Source: Halictus rubicundus
Lineage: Eukaryota; Arthropoda; Insecta; Hymenoptera; Halictidae
DNA: 64,000 nucleotides
Direction: 5' to 3'
NCBI RefSeq assembly: GCF_050948215.1
Contig: NW_027488835.1
Location: 124,001-188,000 of the forward strand
Part shown: one piece after another, positions 39,296-53,200 of the stretch
Layout: each line of letters begins with the position of its first letter
How positions within the stretch are numbered: the stretch's first letter is position 1
Program-made: the position numbers and the translations under genes
The notes under the pieces: generated by a model
The model's input: only the letters and a program-made list of their open reading frames with translations
Databases searched by the model: none
Told to the model about the DNA's origin: nothing

Positions 39296-42200
39296 CTATC
39301 CTCTATCCTATCCTATCCTCAATCCTATTCTATCCTCTATCCTATCCTATCCTCTATCGCATCCTATTCTCTATCCAAACCTATCCTATCCTCTATCGTA
39401 TCCTATTCTCTATCCTATCCAATCCTATATCGTATCCTCTATCCTATCCTATCCTCTATCCTATCCTATCCTGTATCCTATCCTATTCTCTATCGTATCC
39501 TATTCTCTAACCTATCCAATCCTATATCGTATCCTCTATCCTATCCTATCCTCTATCCTATCCTATCCTGTATCCTATCCTATCCTATCCTCTATCCTAT
39601 CCTATCCACTATCCTATCCTATACTCTATCCTATCCTATCCTCAATCATATCCTATCCTCTATCCTATCCTATCCTGTATCCTATCCTATCCTATCCTCT
39701 ATCCTATCCTATCCTGTATCCTATCCTGTCATCTATCCTATCCTATCCTCTATCCTATCCTATCCTCTATCTTATCCTATTCTCTATCCTATCCACTATC
39801 CTATCGTATCCTCTATCCTATCCAATCCTCCATCCTATCCTATCCTCTATCCTATCCTATCCTCTATCCTATCCTATCCTCTATCCTATCCTATCCTCTA
39901 TCCTATTATATCCTCTATCCTATCCTATCCTCTATCCTATCCTATCCTCTATCCTATCCTATCCTCTATCCTATTATATCCTCTATCCTATCCTATCCTC
40001 TATCCTATCCTATCCTCTATCCTATCCTATCCTGTATCCTATCCTGTATCCTATCCTATCATCTATCGTATCCTATCCTCTATCCTGTATCCTATCCTGT
40101 ATCCTATCCTATCATCTATCGTATCCTATCCTCTATCCTATCCTATCCTCTATCCTATCCTATCCTCTATCCTATCCTATTCTCTATCCTATCCTATCCT
40201 ATCCTCTATCGTCTCCTATCCAATCCCCTATCCTATCCTCTATCCTATCCTATCCTATCCTGTATCCTATCCTATCCTCAATCCTATCCAATCCTCTATC
40301 CTATCCTATCCACTATCCTATCCTAGCCTCAATCCTATCCTATCCTCTATCCTATCCTATCCTTTATCCTATCCTGTCCTCTGTCGTCTCCTATCTTCTA
40401 TACAATCCAATCCCCTATCCTATCCTCTATCCTATCGTATCCTCTATCCTATCCAATCCTCTATCCTATCCGATCCTCTATCCTATCCACTATCCTATCG
40501 TATCCTCTATCCTATCCAATCCTCTATCCTATCCGATCCTCTATCCTATCCTATCCTCTATCCTATCCTATCCTCTATCCTATCCTATCCTCTATCCTAT
40601 CCTATCCTCTATCCTATCCTATCCTCTATCCTATCCTATCCTCTATCCTATCCTATCCTCTATCCCATCCTATTCTCTATCCAATCCTATCCTATCCTCT
40701 ATCGTATCCTATTCTTTATCCTATCCAATCCTATATCGTATAATCTATCCTCTCCTATCCTCTATCCTATCCTATCCTGTATCCTATCCTATCTTCTATC
40801 CTATCCTATCCTCTATCCTATCCTATCCTCTATCCTATCCAATCCTCTATCCTATCCTCTATCCTAACCTCTATTATATCCTCTATCGTATCCCATCCTC
40901 TATCCTATCCTATCCTCTATCCTATCCTATCCTCTTTCCTTTAATATCATCTATCCTATCCTATTCTCTATCCTATCCAATCCCCTATGCTATCCAATCC
41001 CCTATCCTATCCTCTATCCTATCCTTCCCTCAATCCTATCCTATTCTGTATCCTATCCTCTATCCTGTCCAATCCCCTATCCTTTCCTATATTCGATCCT
41101 CTCTTCTATAATATCGTATCCTCTATCCTATCCAATCCTCCATCCTATCCTATCCTCTATCCTATCCTATCCTCTATCCTATCCTATCCTCTATCCTATT
41201 ATATCCACTATCCTATCCTTTCCTCTATTCGATCCTCTCCTCTATAATATCGTATCCTCTATCATATCCTATACTCTTCCTATAATATCATCTATCCTAT
41301 CCTATTCCCTATCCTATCCTATCCTATCCTCTATCGTCTCCTATCCAATCCCCTATCCTATCCTCTATCCTATCCTATCCTATCCTCTATCCTATCCTAT
41401 CCTCAATCCTATCCAATCCTCTATCCTATCCTATCCACTATCCTATCCTAGCCTCAATCCTATCCTATCCTCTATCCTATCCTATCCTCTATCCTATCCT
41501 ATCCTCTATCCTATACTATCCTCTATCCTATCCTATCCTCTATCCTCTATCCTATCCTATCCTCTATCCTATCCTATCCTCTATCCCATCATATTCTCTA
41601 TCCAATCCTATCCTATCCTCTATCGTATCCTATTCTTTATCCTATCCAATCCTATATCGTATAATCTATCCTCTCCTATCCTCTATCCTATCCTATCCTG
41701 TATCCTATCCTATCCTCTATCCTATCCTATCCTCTATCCTATCCTATCCTCTATCCTATCCTATCCTCTATTCTATCCTATCCTCTATCCTATCCTATCC
41801 TCTATCCTATCCTATCCTCTATCCTATCCTCTATCCTATTATATCCTCTATCCTATCCTTTCCTCTATTCGATCCTCTCCTCTATAATATCGTATCCTCT
41901 ATCATATCCTATACTCTTTCTATAATATCATCTATCCTATCCTATTCTCTATCCTATCCTAGCCTATCCTCTATCGTCTCCTATCCAATCCCCTATCCTA
42001 TCCTCTATCCTATCCTATCCTATCCTCTATCCTATCCTATCCTCAATCCTATCCAATCCTCTATCCTATCCTATCCACTATCCTATCCTAGCCTCAATCC
42101 TATCCTATCCTATATCCTATTATATCCTTTATCCTATCCTGTCCTCTGGCGTCTCCTATCTTCTATAGAATCCAATCCCCTATCCTATCCTCTACCCTAT

Positions 42201-43167
42201 CCTATCCTCTATCCTATCCAATCCTCTATCCTATCCGATCCTCTATCCTATGCACTATCCTATCGTATCCTCTATCCTATCCAATCCTCTATCCTATCCG
42301 AACCTCTATCCTATCCTATCCTCTATCCTATCCTATCCTCTATCGTATCCTATCGTCTATCGTATCCTATCCTCTATTCTATCCTATCCTCTATCCTATC
42401 CTATCCTCTATCCCATCCTATTCTCTATCCAATCCTATCCTATCCTCTATCGTATCCTATTCTTTATCCTATCCAATCCTATATCGTATAATCTATCCTC
42501 TCCTATCCTCTATCCTATCCTATCCTGTATCCTATCCTATCCTCTATCCTATCCTATCCTCTATCCTATCCTATCCTCTATCCTATCCTATCCTCTATCC
42601 TATCCTATCCTCTATCCTATCATATCCTCTATCCTATCCTATCCTCTATCCTATCCTATCCTCTATCCTATCCTATCCTCTTTCCTTTAATATCATCTAC
42701 CCTATCCTATTCTCTATCCTATCCAATCCCCTATGCTATCCAATCCCCTATCCTATCCTCTATCCTATCCTTCCCTCTATCCTATCCTATTCTGTATCCT
42801 ATCCTCTATCCTATCCAATCCCCTATCCTTTCCTATATTCGATCCTCTCTTCTATAATATCGTATCCTCTATCCTATCCTGTCCTCTATCCTATAATATC
42901 ATCCATCCTATCCTATTGTCTATCCTAACCTATCCTATCCTCTATCGTATCCTATCCTGTATCCTATCCAATCCTATATCCTATATCCTCTATCCTCTAT
43001 CCTATCCTATCCTCTATCCTATCCTATCTTCTATCCTATCCTATCCTCTATCCTATCCTATCCTCTATCCTATCCAATCCTCTATCCTATCCTCTATCCT
43101 AACCTCTATTATATCCTCTATCCTATCCCATCCTCTATCCTATCCTATCCTCTATCCTATCCTATCC

Positions 43168-43837
43168 TCAATCCTATCCAATCCTCTATCCTATCCTATC
43201 CACTATCCTATCCTAGCCTCAATCCTATCCTATCCTCTATCCTATCCTATCCTCTATCCTATCCTGTCCTCTGTCGTCTTCTATCTTCTATACAATCCAA
43301 TCCCCTATCCTATCCTCTATCCTATCCTATTCACTATCCTATCGTATCCTCTATCCTATCCTATCCTCTATCCTATCCTATCCTCTATCCTATCCTATCC
43401 TCTATCGCATCCTATTCTCTATCCAAACCTATCCTATCCTCTATCGTATCCTATTCTCTATCCTATCCAATCCTATATCGTATCCTCTATCCTATCCTAT
43501 CCTCAATCCTATCCAATCCTCTATCCTATCCTATCCACTATCCTATCCTAGCCTCAATCCTATCCTATCCTCTATCCTATCCTATCCTCTATCCTATCCT
43601 GTCCTCTGTCGTCTTCTATCTTCTATACAATCCAATCCCCTATCCTATCCTCTATCCTATCCTATTCACTATCCTATCGTATCCTCTATCCTATCCTATC
43701 CTCTATCCTATCCTATCCTCTATCCTATCCTATCCTCTATCGCATCCTATTCTCTATCCAAACCTATCCTATCCTCTATCGTATCCTATTCTCTATCCTA
43801 TCCAATCCTATATCGTATCCTATTCTCTATCCTATCC
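43168..43837. repeat. 335-bp tandem duplication
   Basis: Anchors keep an exact offset of 335 bp: TCAATCCTATCCAATCC at 43,168 and 43,503, CTGTCGTCTT at 43,271 and 43,606, and TCTATCGCAT at 43,401 and 43,736. Copy 1 is about 43,168-43,502 and copy 2 about 43,503-43,837. Both contain the GTCGTCTTC form of the region C mark. Confidence 0.87.
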
Positions 43838-43848
43838 AATCCTATATC
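43781..43848. repeat. 34-bp (two-monomer) tandem duplication
   Basis: A segment starting GTATCCTATTCTC and ending CCTATATC is present twice, 43,781-43,814 and 43,815-43,848, followed again by GTATCC. It parallels the event at 36,456-36,523 but with CTC in place of CCC, so the same monomer pair was doubled independently or this step is favoured there. Confidence 0.88.
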
Positions 43849-46800
43849 GTATCCTCTATCCTATCCTATCCTCTATCCTATCCTATCCTGTATCCTATCC
43901 TATTCTCTATCCTATCCTATCCTCTATCCTATCCTATCCACTATCCTATCCTATCCTCTATCCTATCCTATCCTCTATCCCATCCTATTCTCTATCCAAT
44001 CCTATCCTATCCTCTATCGTATCCTATTCTTTATCCTATCCAATCCTATGTCGTATAATCTATCCTCTCCTATCCTCTATCCTATCCTATCCTGTATCCT
44101 ATCCTATCCTCTATCCTATCCTATCCTGTATCCTATCCTGTCATCTATCCTATCCTATCCTCTATCCTATCCTATCCTCTATCCTATCCTATTCTCTATC
44201 CTATCCACTATCCTATCGTATCCTCTATCCTATCCAATCCTCCATCCTATCCTATCCTCTATCCTATCCTATCCTCTATCGTATCCTATCCTCTATCCTA
44301 TCCTATCCTCTATCCTATTATATCCTCTATCCTATCCTTTCCTCTATTCGATCCTCTCCTCTATAATATCGTATCCTATTCTCTATCCTATCCTATCCTA
44401 TCCTCTATCGTCTCCTATCCAATCCCCTATCCTATCCTCTATCCTATCCTATCCTATCCTCTATCCTATCCTATCCTCAATCCTATCCAATCCTCTATCC
44501 TATCCTATCTACTATCCTATCCTAGCCTCAATCCTATCCTATCCTCTATCCTATCCTATCCTCTATCCTATCCTATCCTCTATCCTATACTATCCTCTAT
44601 CCTATCCTATCCTCTATCCTCTATCCTATCCTATCCTCTATCCTATCCTATCCTCTATCCCATCCTATTCTCTATCCAATCCTATCCTATCCTCTATCGT
44701 ATCCTATTCTTTATCCTATCCAATCCTATATCGTATAATCTATCCTCTCCTATCCTCTATCCTATCCTATCCTGTATCCTATCCTATCCTCTATCCTATC
44801 CTATCCTCTATCCTATCCTATCCTCTATCCTATCCTATCCTCTATCCTATCCTATCCTCTATTCTATCCTATCCTCTATCCTATCCTATCCTCTATCCTA
44901 TCCTATCCTCTATCCTATCCTATCCTCTATCCTATCCTATCCTCTATCCTATTATATCCTCTATCCTATCCTTTCCTCTATTCGATCCTCTCCTCTATAA
45001 TATCGTATCCTCTATCATATCCTATACTCTTCCTATAATATCATCTATCCTATCCTATTCTCTATCCTATCCTAGCCTATCCTCTATCGTCTCCTATCCA
45101 ATCCCCTATCTTATCCTCTATCCTATCCTATCCTATCCTCTATCCTATCCTATCCACTATCCTATCCTAGCCTCAATCCTATCCTATCCTCTATCCTATT
45201 ATATCCTTTATCCTATCCTGTCCTCTGTCGTCTCCTATCTTCTATAGAATCCAATCCCCTATCCTATCCTCTACCCTATCCTATCCTCTATCCTATCCAA
45301 TCCTCTATCCTATCCGATCCTCTATCCTATCCACTATCCTATCGTATCCTCTATCCTATCCAATCCTCTATCCTATCCGATCCTCTATCCTATCCTATCC
45401 TCTATCCTATCCTCTATCCTATCCTATCCTCTATCCTATCCTATCCTCTATCCTATCCTATCCTCTATCCCATCCTATTCTCTATCCAATCCTATCCTAT
45501 CCTCTATCGTATCCTATTCTTTATCCTATCCAATCCTATATCGTATAATCTATCCTCTCCTATCCTCTATCCTATCCTATCCTGTATCCTATCCTATCCT
45601 CTATCCTATCCTATCCTCTATCCTATCCTATCCTCTATCCTATCCTATCCTCTATCCTATCCTATCCTCTATCCTATCATATCCTCTATCCTATCCTATC
45701 CTCTATCCTATCCTATCCTCTATCCTATCCTATCCTCTTTCCTTTAATATCATCTATCCTATCCTATTCTCTATCCTATCCAATCCCCTATGCTATCCAA
45801 TCCCCTATCCTATCCTCTATCCTATCCTTCCCTCTATCCTATCCTATTCTGTATCCTATCCTCTATCCTATCCAATCCCCTATCCTTTCCTATATTCGAT
45901 CCTCTCTTCTATAATATCGTATCCTCTATCCTATCCTGTCCTCTATCCTATAATATCATCCATCCTATCCTATTGTCTATCCTAACCTATCCTATCCTCT
46001 ATCGTATCCTATCCTGTATCCTATCCAATCCTATATCCTATATCCTCTATCCTCTATCCTATCCTATCCTCTATCCTATCCTATCTTCTATCCTATCCAA
46101 TCCTCTATCCTATCCTCTATCCTAACCTCTATTATATCCTCTATCCTATCCCATCCTCTATCCTATCCTATCCTCTATCCTATCCTATCCTCAATCCTAT
46201 CCAATCCTCTATCCTATCCTATATACTATCCTATCCTAGCCTCAATCCTATCCTATCCTCTATCCTATCCTATCCTCTATCCTATCCTGTCCTCTGTCGT
46301 CTTCTATCTTCTATACAATCCAATCCCCTATCCTATCCTCTATCCTATCCTATTCACTATCCTATCGTATCCTCTATCCTATCCTATCCTCTATCCTATC
46401 CTATCCTCTATCGCATCCTATTCTCTATCCAAACCTATCCTATCCTCTATCGTATCCTATTCTCTATCCTATCCAATCCTATATCGTATCGTCTATCCTA
46501 TCCTATCCTCTATCCTATCCTATCCTGTATCCTATCCTATTTTCTATCCTATCCTATCCTCTATCCTATCCTATCCTGTATCCTATCCTATCCTCTATCC
46601 AATCCTATCCTCTATCCTATCCTATCCTCTATCCTACCCTATCTTCTATTCTATCCTATCCTCTATCCTATCCTATCCTCTATCCTATCCTATCCTCTAT
46701 CCTATCCTATCCTCTATCCTATCCTATCCTCTTTCTTTAATATCATCTATCCTATCCTATTCTCTATCCTATCCAATCCCCTATGCTATCCAATCCCCTA

Positions 46801-48969
46801 TCCTATCCTCTATTATATCCTAACCTCTATCCTATCCTATTCTGTATCCTATCCTCTATCCTATCCAATCCCCTATCCTTTCCTATATTCGATCCTCTCC
46901 TCTATAATATCGTATCCTCTATCCTATCCTGTCCTCTATCCTATAATATCATCCATCCTATCCTATTGTCTATCCTAACCTATCCTATCCTCTATCGTAT
47001 CCTATCCTGTATCCTATCCAATCCTATATCCTATATCCTCTATCTTATCCTATCCTCTATCCTATCCTATCTTCTATCCTATCCTGTCCTCTATCCTATC
47101 CTATCCTCTATCCTATCCAATCCTCTATCCTATCCTCTATCCTATCCTCTATCCTATCCTCTATCCTATCCTATCCTCAATCCTATCCAATCCTCTATCC
47201 TATCCTATCCACTATCCTATCCTAGCCTCAATCCTATCCTATCCTCTATCCTATCCTATCCTCAATCCAATCCAATCCTCTATTCTATCCTATCCACTAT
47301 CCTATCCTAGCCTCAATCCTATCCTATCCTGTATCCTATCCTATCCTCTATCCTATCCTGTCCTCTGTCGTCTCCTATCTTCTATACAATCCAATCCCCT
47401 ATCCTATCCTCTATCCTATCCTATCCTATATCCTATCCAATCCTCTATCCTATCCGATCCTCTATCCTATCCACTATCCTATCGTATCCTCTATCCTATC
47501 CAATCCTCTATCCTATCCGATCCTCTATCCTATCCTATCCTCTATCCTATCCTATCCTCTATCGTATCCTATCCTCTATCCTATCCTATCCTCTATCCTA
47601 TCCTATCCTCTATCCTATCCTATCCTCTATCCCATCCTATTCTCTATCCAATCCTATCCTATCCTCTATCCTATCCTATCCTCTATCCCATCCTATTCTC
47701 TATCCAAACCTATCCTATCCTCTATCGTATCCTATTCTCTATCCTATCCAATCCTATATCGTATCCTCTATCCTATCCTATCCTCTATCCTATCCTATCC
47801 TGTATCCTATCCTATCCTCTATCCTATCCTATCCTCTATCCTATCCTATCCTCTATCCTATCCGATCCTCTATCCTATCCTATCCTCTATAATATCGTAT
47901 CCTCTATCATATCCTATCCTCTTTCCTATAATATCATCTATCCTATCCTATTCTCTATCCTATCCTATCCTCTATCCTATCCTATCCTCTATCCTATCCT
48001 ATCCTCTATCGTATACTATCCTCAATCCTATCCTATCCTCTATCCTATCCTATCATCTATCCTATCCTATCCTCTATCCTATCCTATCCTCTATCCTATC
48101 CTATCCTCTATCCCATCCTATTCTCTATCCAATCCTATCCTATCCTCTATCGTATCCTATTCTTTATCCTATCCAATCCTATATCGTATCCTCTATCCTC
48201 TCCTATCCTCTATCCTATCCTATCCTGTATCCTATCCTATCCTCTATCCTCTATCCTATCCTATCCTCTATCCTATCCTATCCTGTATCCTATCCTATCC
48301 TGTATCCTATCCTATTCTCTATTATATTCACTATCCTATCGTATCCTCTATCCTATCCTATCCTCTATCCTATCCTATCCTCTATCCAATCCTATCCTCT
48401 ATCATATCCTATCCTCTATCCTATCCTATCCTCTATCCTATCCTATCCTATCCTCTATCCTATCCTATCCTATCCTATCCTCTATCCTATCCTATCCTCT
48501 ATCCTATCCTATCCTCTATCCCATCCTATTCTCTATCCAATCCTATCCTATATCCTATCCTATCCTGTATCCTATCCTATTCTCTATCCTATCCTATCCT
48601 CTATCCCACTCTATTCTCTATCCAATCCTATCCTATCCTCTATCGTATCCTATTCTTTATCCTATCCAATCCTATATCGTATCCTCTATCCTCTCCTATT
48701 CTCTATCCTATCCTATCCTCTATCCTATCCTATCCTCTATCCTATCCTATCCTATCCTGTATCCTATCCTATTCTCTATTATATTCACTATCCTATCGTA
48801 TCCTCTATCCTATCCTGTCCTATCCTCTATCCTATCCTCTATCCAATCCTATCCTCTATCCTATCCAATCCTCTGTCCTATCCGATCCTCTATCCTATCC
48901 TATCCTATCCTCTATCCTATCCTATCCTATCCTATCCTCTATCCTATCCTATCCTCTATCCTATCGTAT

Positions 48970-51900
48970 CCTCTATCCTATCCAATCCTCTGTCCTATCC
49001 GATCCTCTATCCTATCCGATCCTCTATCCTATCCTATCCTCTATCCTATCCTATCCTCTATCCTATCCAATCCTATATCCTATCCTATCCTCTATCGTCT
49101 CCTGTCCTCTATCCTATCGAATCTCCTATCCTATCCTCTATCCTATCCTATCCACTCTCCTATCCTATCCTCTATCCTATCCTATCCACTCTCCTATCCT
49201 ATCCTCTATCCTATCCTATCCTCTATCCTATCCTATCCTCTATCCTATCCTATCCTCTATCCTATCATATCCTCAATCCTATCGTATCCGCTATCCGATC
49301 CTATTCTCTATCCTATCCAATCCCTTATCCTATCCAATCCCCTATTCTATCCTCTATCCTATCCTATCCACTATCCTATCCTCTATCCTATCGAATTCCC
49401 TATCCTTTCCTCTATTCGATCCTCTCCTCTATAATATCGTATCCTCTATCATATCCTATACTCTTTCCTATAATATCATCTATCCTATCCTATTCTCTAT
49501 CCTATCCAATCCCCTATCCTATCCTCTATCCTATCCTATCCTCTATCCTATCCTATCCTCTATCCTATGCTATCCTCTATCCTATCCTATCCTCTATCCT
49601 ATCCTATCCTCTATGCTATCCTATCCTCTATCCTATTCTCTAGCCTATCCTATCCTCTATCCTATCCAATCCTCTCTCCTATCCGATCCTCTATCGTATC
49701 CTATCCTCTATCCTATCCCATCCTCTATCCTATCCTATCCTCTATCCTATCCTATCCTCTATCCCATCCTATTCTCTATCCAATCCTATCCTATCCTCTA
49801 TCGTATCCTATTCTTTATCCTATCCAATCCTATATCGTATCCTCTATCCTCTCCTATCCTCTATCCTATCCTATCCTGTATCCTATCCTATCCTCTATCC
49901 TCTATCCTATCCTATCCTCTATCCTATCCTATCCTCTATCCTATCCTATCCTGTATCCTATCCTATTCTCTATTATATTCACTATCCTATCGTATCCTCT
50001 ATCCTATCCTATCCTCTATCCTATCCTATCCTCTATCCAATCCTATCCTCTATCCTATCCTATCCTCTATCCTATCCTATCCTCTATCCTATCCTATCCT
50101 ATCCTCTATCCTATCCTATGCTATCCTCTATCCTATCCTATCCTCTATCCTATCCTATCCTCTATCCCATCCTATTCTCTATCCAATCCTATCCTGTATC
50201 CTATCCTATCCTGTATCCTATCCTATTCTCTATCCTATCCTATCCTCTATCCCATCCTATTCTCTATCCAATCCTATCCTATCCTCTATCGTATCCTATT
50301 CTTTATCCTATCCAATCCTATATCGTATCCTCTATCCTCTCCTATCCTCTATCCTATCCTATCCTGTATCCTATCCTATCCTCTATCCTCTATCCTATCC
50401 TATCCTCTATCCTATCCTATCCTCTATCCTATCCTATCCTGTATCCTATCCTATTCTCTATTATATTCACTATCCTATCGTATCCTCTATCCTATCCTAT
50501 CCTCTATCCTATCCTATCCTCTATCCAATCCTATCCTCTATCCTATCCTATCCTCTATCCTATCCTATCCTCTATCCTATCCTATCCTATCCTCTATCCT
50601 ATCCTATCCTATCCTCTATCCTATCCTATCCTCTATCCTATCCTATCCTCTATCCCATCCTATTCTCTATCCAATCCTATCCTATATCCTATCCTATCCT
50701 GTATCCTATCCTATTCTCTATCCTATCCTATCCTCTATCCCATCCTATTCTCTATCCAATCCTATCCTATCCTCTATCGTATCCTATTCTTTATCCTATC
50801 CAATCCTATATCCTATCCTCTATCCTATCCTATCCTCTATCCTATCCTCTTCTCTATAATATCCTCTATCCTATCGTATCCTCTATCCTATCCAATCCTC
50901 TGTCCTATCCGATCCTCTATCCTATCCGATCCTCTATCCTATCCGATCCTCTATCCTATCCTATCCTCTATCCTATCCTATCCTCTATCCTATCCAATCC
51001 TATATCCTATCCTATCCTCTATCGTCTCCTGTCCTCTATCCTATCGAATCTCCTATCCTATCCTCTATCCTATCCTATCCACTCTCCTATCCTATCCTCT
51101 ATCCTATCCTATCCTCTATCCTATCCTATCCTCTATCCTATCCTATCCTCTATCCTATCATATCCTCAATCCTATCGTATCCGCTATCCGATCCTATTCT
51201 CTATCCTATCCAATCCCTTATCCTATCCAATCCCCTATTCTATCCTCTATCCTATCCTATCCACTATCCTATCCTCTATCCTATCGAATTCCCTATCCTT
51301 TCCTCTATTCGATCCTCTCCTCTATAATATCGTATCCTCTATCATATCCTATACTCTTTCCTATAATATCATCTATCCTATCCTATTCTCTATCCTATCC
51401 AATCCCCTATCCTATCCTCTATCCTATCCTATCCTCTATCCTATCCTATCCTCTATCCTATGCTATCCTCTATCCTATCCTATCCTCTATCCTATCCTAT
51501 CCTCTATGCTATCCTATCCTCTATCCTATTCTCTAGCCTATCCTATCCTCTATCCTATCCAATCCTCTCTCCTATCCGATCCTCTATCGTATCCTATCCT
51601 CTATCCTATCCCATCCTCTATCCTATCCTATCCTCTATCCTATCCTATCCTCTATCCCATCCTATTCTCTATCCAATCCTATCCTATCCTCTATCGTATC
51701 CTATTCTTTATCCTATCCAATCCTATATCGTATCCTCTATCCTCTCCTATCCTCTATCCTATCCTATCCTGTATCCTATCCTATCCTCTATCCTCTATCC
51801 TATCCTATCCTCTATCCTATCCTATCCTCTATCCTATCCTATCCTGTATCCTATCCTATTCTCTATTATATTCACTATCCTATCGTATCCTCTATCCTAT

Positions 51901-53200
51901 CCTATCCTCTATCCTATCCTATCCTCTATCCAATCCTATCCTCTATCCTATCCTATCCTCTATCCTATCCTATCCTCTATCCTATCCTATCCTATCCTCT
52001 ATCCTATCCTATCCTATCCTCTATCCTATCCTATCCTCTATCCTATCCTATCCTCTATCCCATCCTATTCTCTATCCAATCCTATCCTATCCTCTATCGT
52101 ATCCTATTCTTTATCCTATCCAATCCTATATCCTATCCTCTATCCTATCCTATCCTCTATCCTATCCTCTTCTCTATAATATCCTCTATCCTATCGTATC
52201 CTCTATCCTATCCAATCCTCTGTCCTATCCGATCCTCTATCCTATCCGATCCTCTATCCTATCCTATCCTCTATCCTATCCTATCCTCTATCCTATCCAA
52301 TCCTATATCCTATCCTATCCTCTATCGTCTCCTGTCCTCTATCCTATCGAATCTCCTATCCTATCCTCTATCCTATCCTATCCACTCTCCTATCCTATCC
52401 TCTATCCTATCCTATCCTCTATCCTATCCTATCCTCTATCCTATCCTATCCTCTATCCTATCATATCCTCAATCCTATCGTATCCGCTATCCGATCCTAT
52501 TCTCTATCCTATCCAATCCCTTATCCTATCCAATCCCCTATTCTATCCTCTATCCTATCCTATCCACTATCCTATCCTCTATCCTATCGAATCCCCTATC
52601 CTTTCCTCTATTCGATCCTCTCCTCTATAATATCGTATCCTCTATCATATCCTATACTCTTTCCTATAATATCATCTATCCTATCCTATTCTCTATCCTA
52701 TCCAATCCCCTATCCTATCCTCTATCCTATCCTATCCTCTATAATATCGTATCCTCTATCATATCCTACCCTCTCTCCTATAATATCATCTATCCTATCC
52801 TATTCTCTATCCTATCCTATCCTATTCCTCTATCCTATCCTATCCTCTATTCTATCGTATACTATACCCTATCCTATCCTCTATCCTATCCTATCCTCTA
52901 TAATATCGTATCCTCTATCCTATCCTATCCTCTATAATATCGTATCCTCTATCCTATCCTATCCTCTATCCTACCCTATCCTCTATCCTATCCTATCCTC
53001 TATCCTATTATATCCTCTATCCTATCCTATCCTCTATCCTATCCTATCCTCTATCCTATCCTATCCTCTATCCTATCCTATCCTCTATCCTATCCTATCC
53101 TCTATCCTATCCAAACCCCTATCCGATCCTCTATCCTATCCTATCCTATATCCTATCATATCCTCAATCCTATCGTATCCGCTATCCTATCCTATTCTCT
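48970..53200. repeat. Higher-order tandem unit of 1.3-1.9 kb in region A'
   Basis: CCGCTATCCG at 49,288, 51,181 and 52,484 gives spacings of 1,893 and 1,303 bp. Between the first two units CCTCTCTCCT (49,671 and 51,564), TATTATATTC (49,971 and 51,864) and TCTATCCCAT (50,161 and 52,054) all keep the 1,893-bp offset. Upstream, the offset changes to 1,927 and 1,910 bp, steps of 34 and 17 bp. The following unit is about 590 bp shorter. A further nested repeat of 488 bp is seen at 49,758 and 50,246 (TCTATCCCAT) with 49,971 and 50,459 (TATTATATTC). Confidence 0.82.

Larger units (their letters stand above)
38465..47900. repeat. Right part of region C with divergent B-like modules
   Basis: Modules opening TTTCCTTTAATATCATC occur at 38,465, 40,935, 42,681 and 45,738, with a one-base-shorter form at 46,732. 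They differ from region B modules by TCCTTCCCTC (41,022, 42,770 and 45,826), TCTTCTATAATATCG (38,599, 41,102, 42,847 and 45,904) and ATTGTCTATCC (38,666, 42,916, 45,972 and 46,966). They therefore form a sub-family of their own, mixed with the GTCGTCT composite of region C. The solo LTR sits inside this section. Confidence 0.7.
13068..48000. repeat. Region C: higher-order satellite with GTCGTCTCCTATCTTC mark
   Basis: The mark GTCGTCTCCTATCTTCTATA, or its variant GTCGTCTTC, recurs from about 14,472 to 47,368 (for example 15,447, 17,440, 19,628, 23,928, 27,710, 34,066, 37,880, 43,274, 46,297) and is not seen in the A or B regions. It usually follows TAGCCTCAATCC and precedes CAATCCAATCCCC, forming a composite unit. 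A second unit carries TATTCGATCC, CTATAATATCGTATCC and TATACTCTTCC (for example near 15,093, 18,196, 20,348, 24,586, 28,427, 34,858, 36,668, 41,226, 44,983). Modules opening like those of region B also occur (18,590, 20,742, 26,090, 28,805, 38,465, 40,935, 42,681, 45,738, 46,732). The right edge, where A-family marks return, is approximate. Confidence 0.8.

Noticed and set aside
39087..41111. Open frame that starts with TTG in the 231-bp island and runs into the satellite
   Set aside because: The start lies inside the LTR, is not ATG, and the first 70 or so residues resemble no domain I recognise. The rest is repeat peptide.
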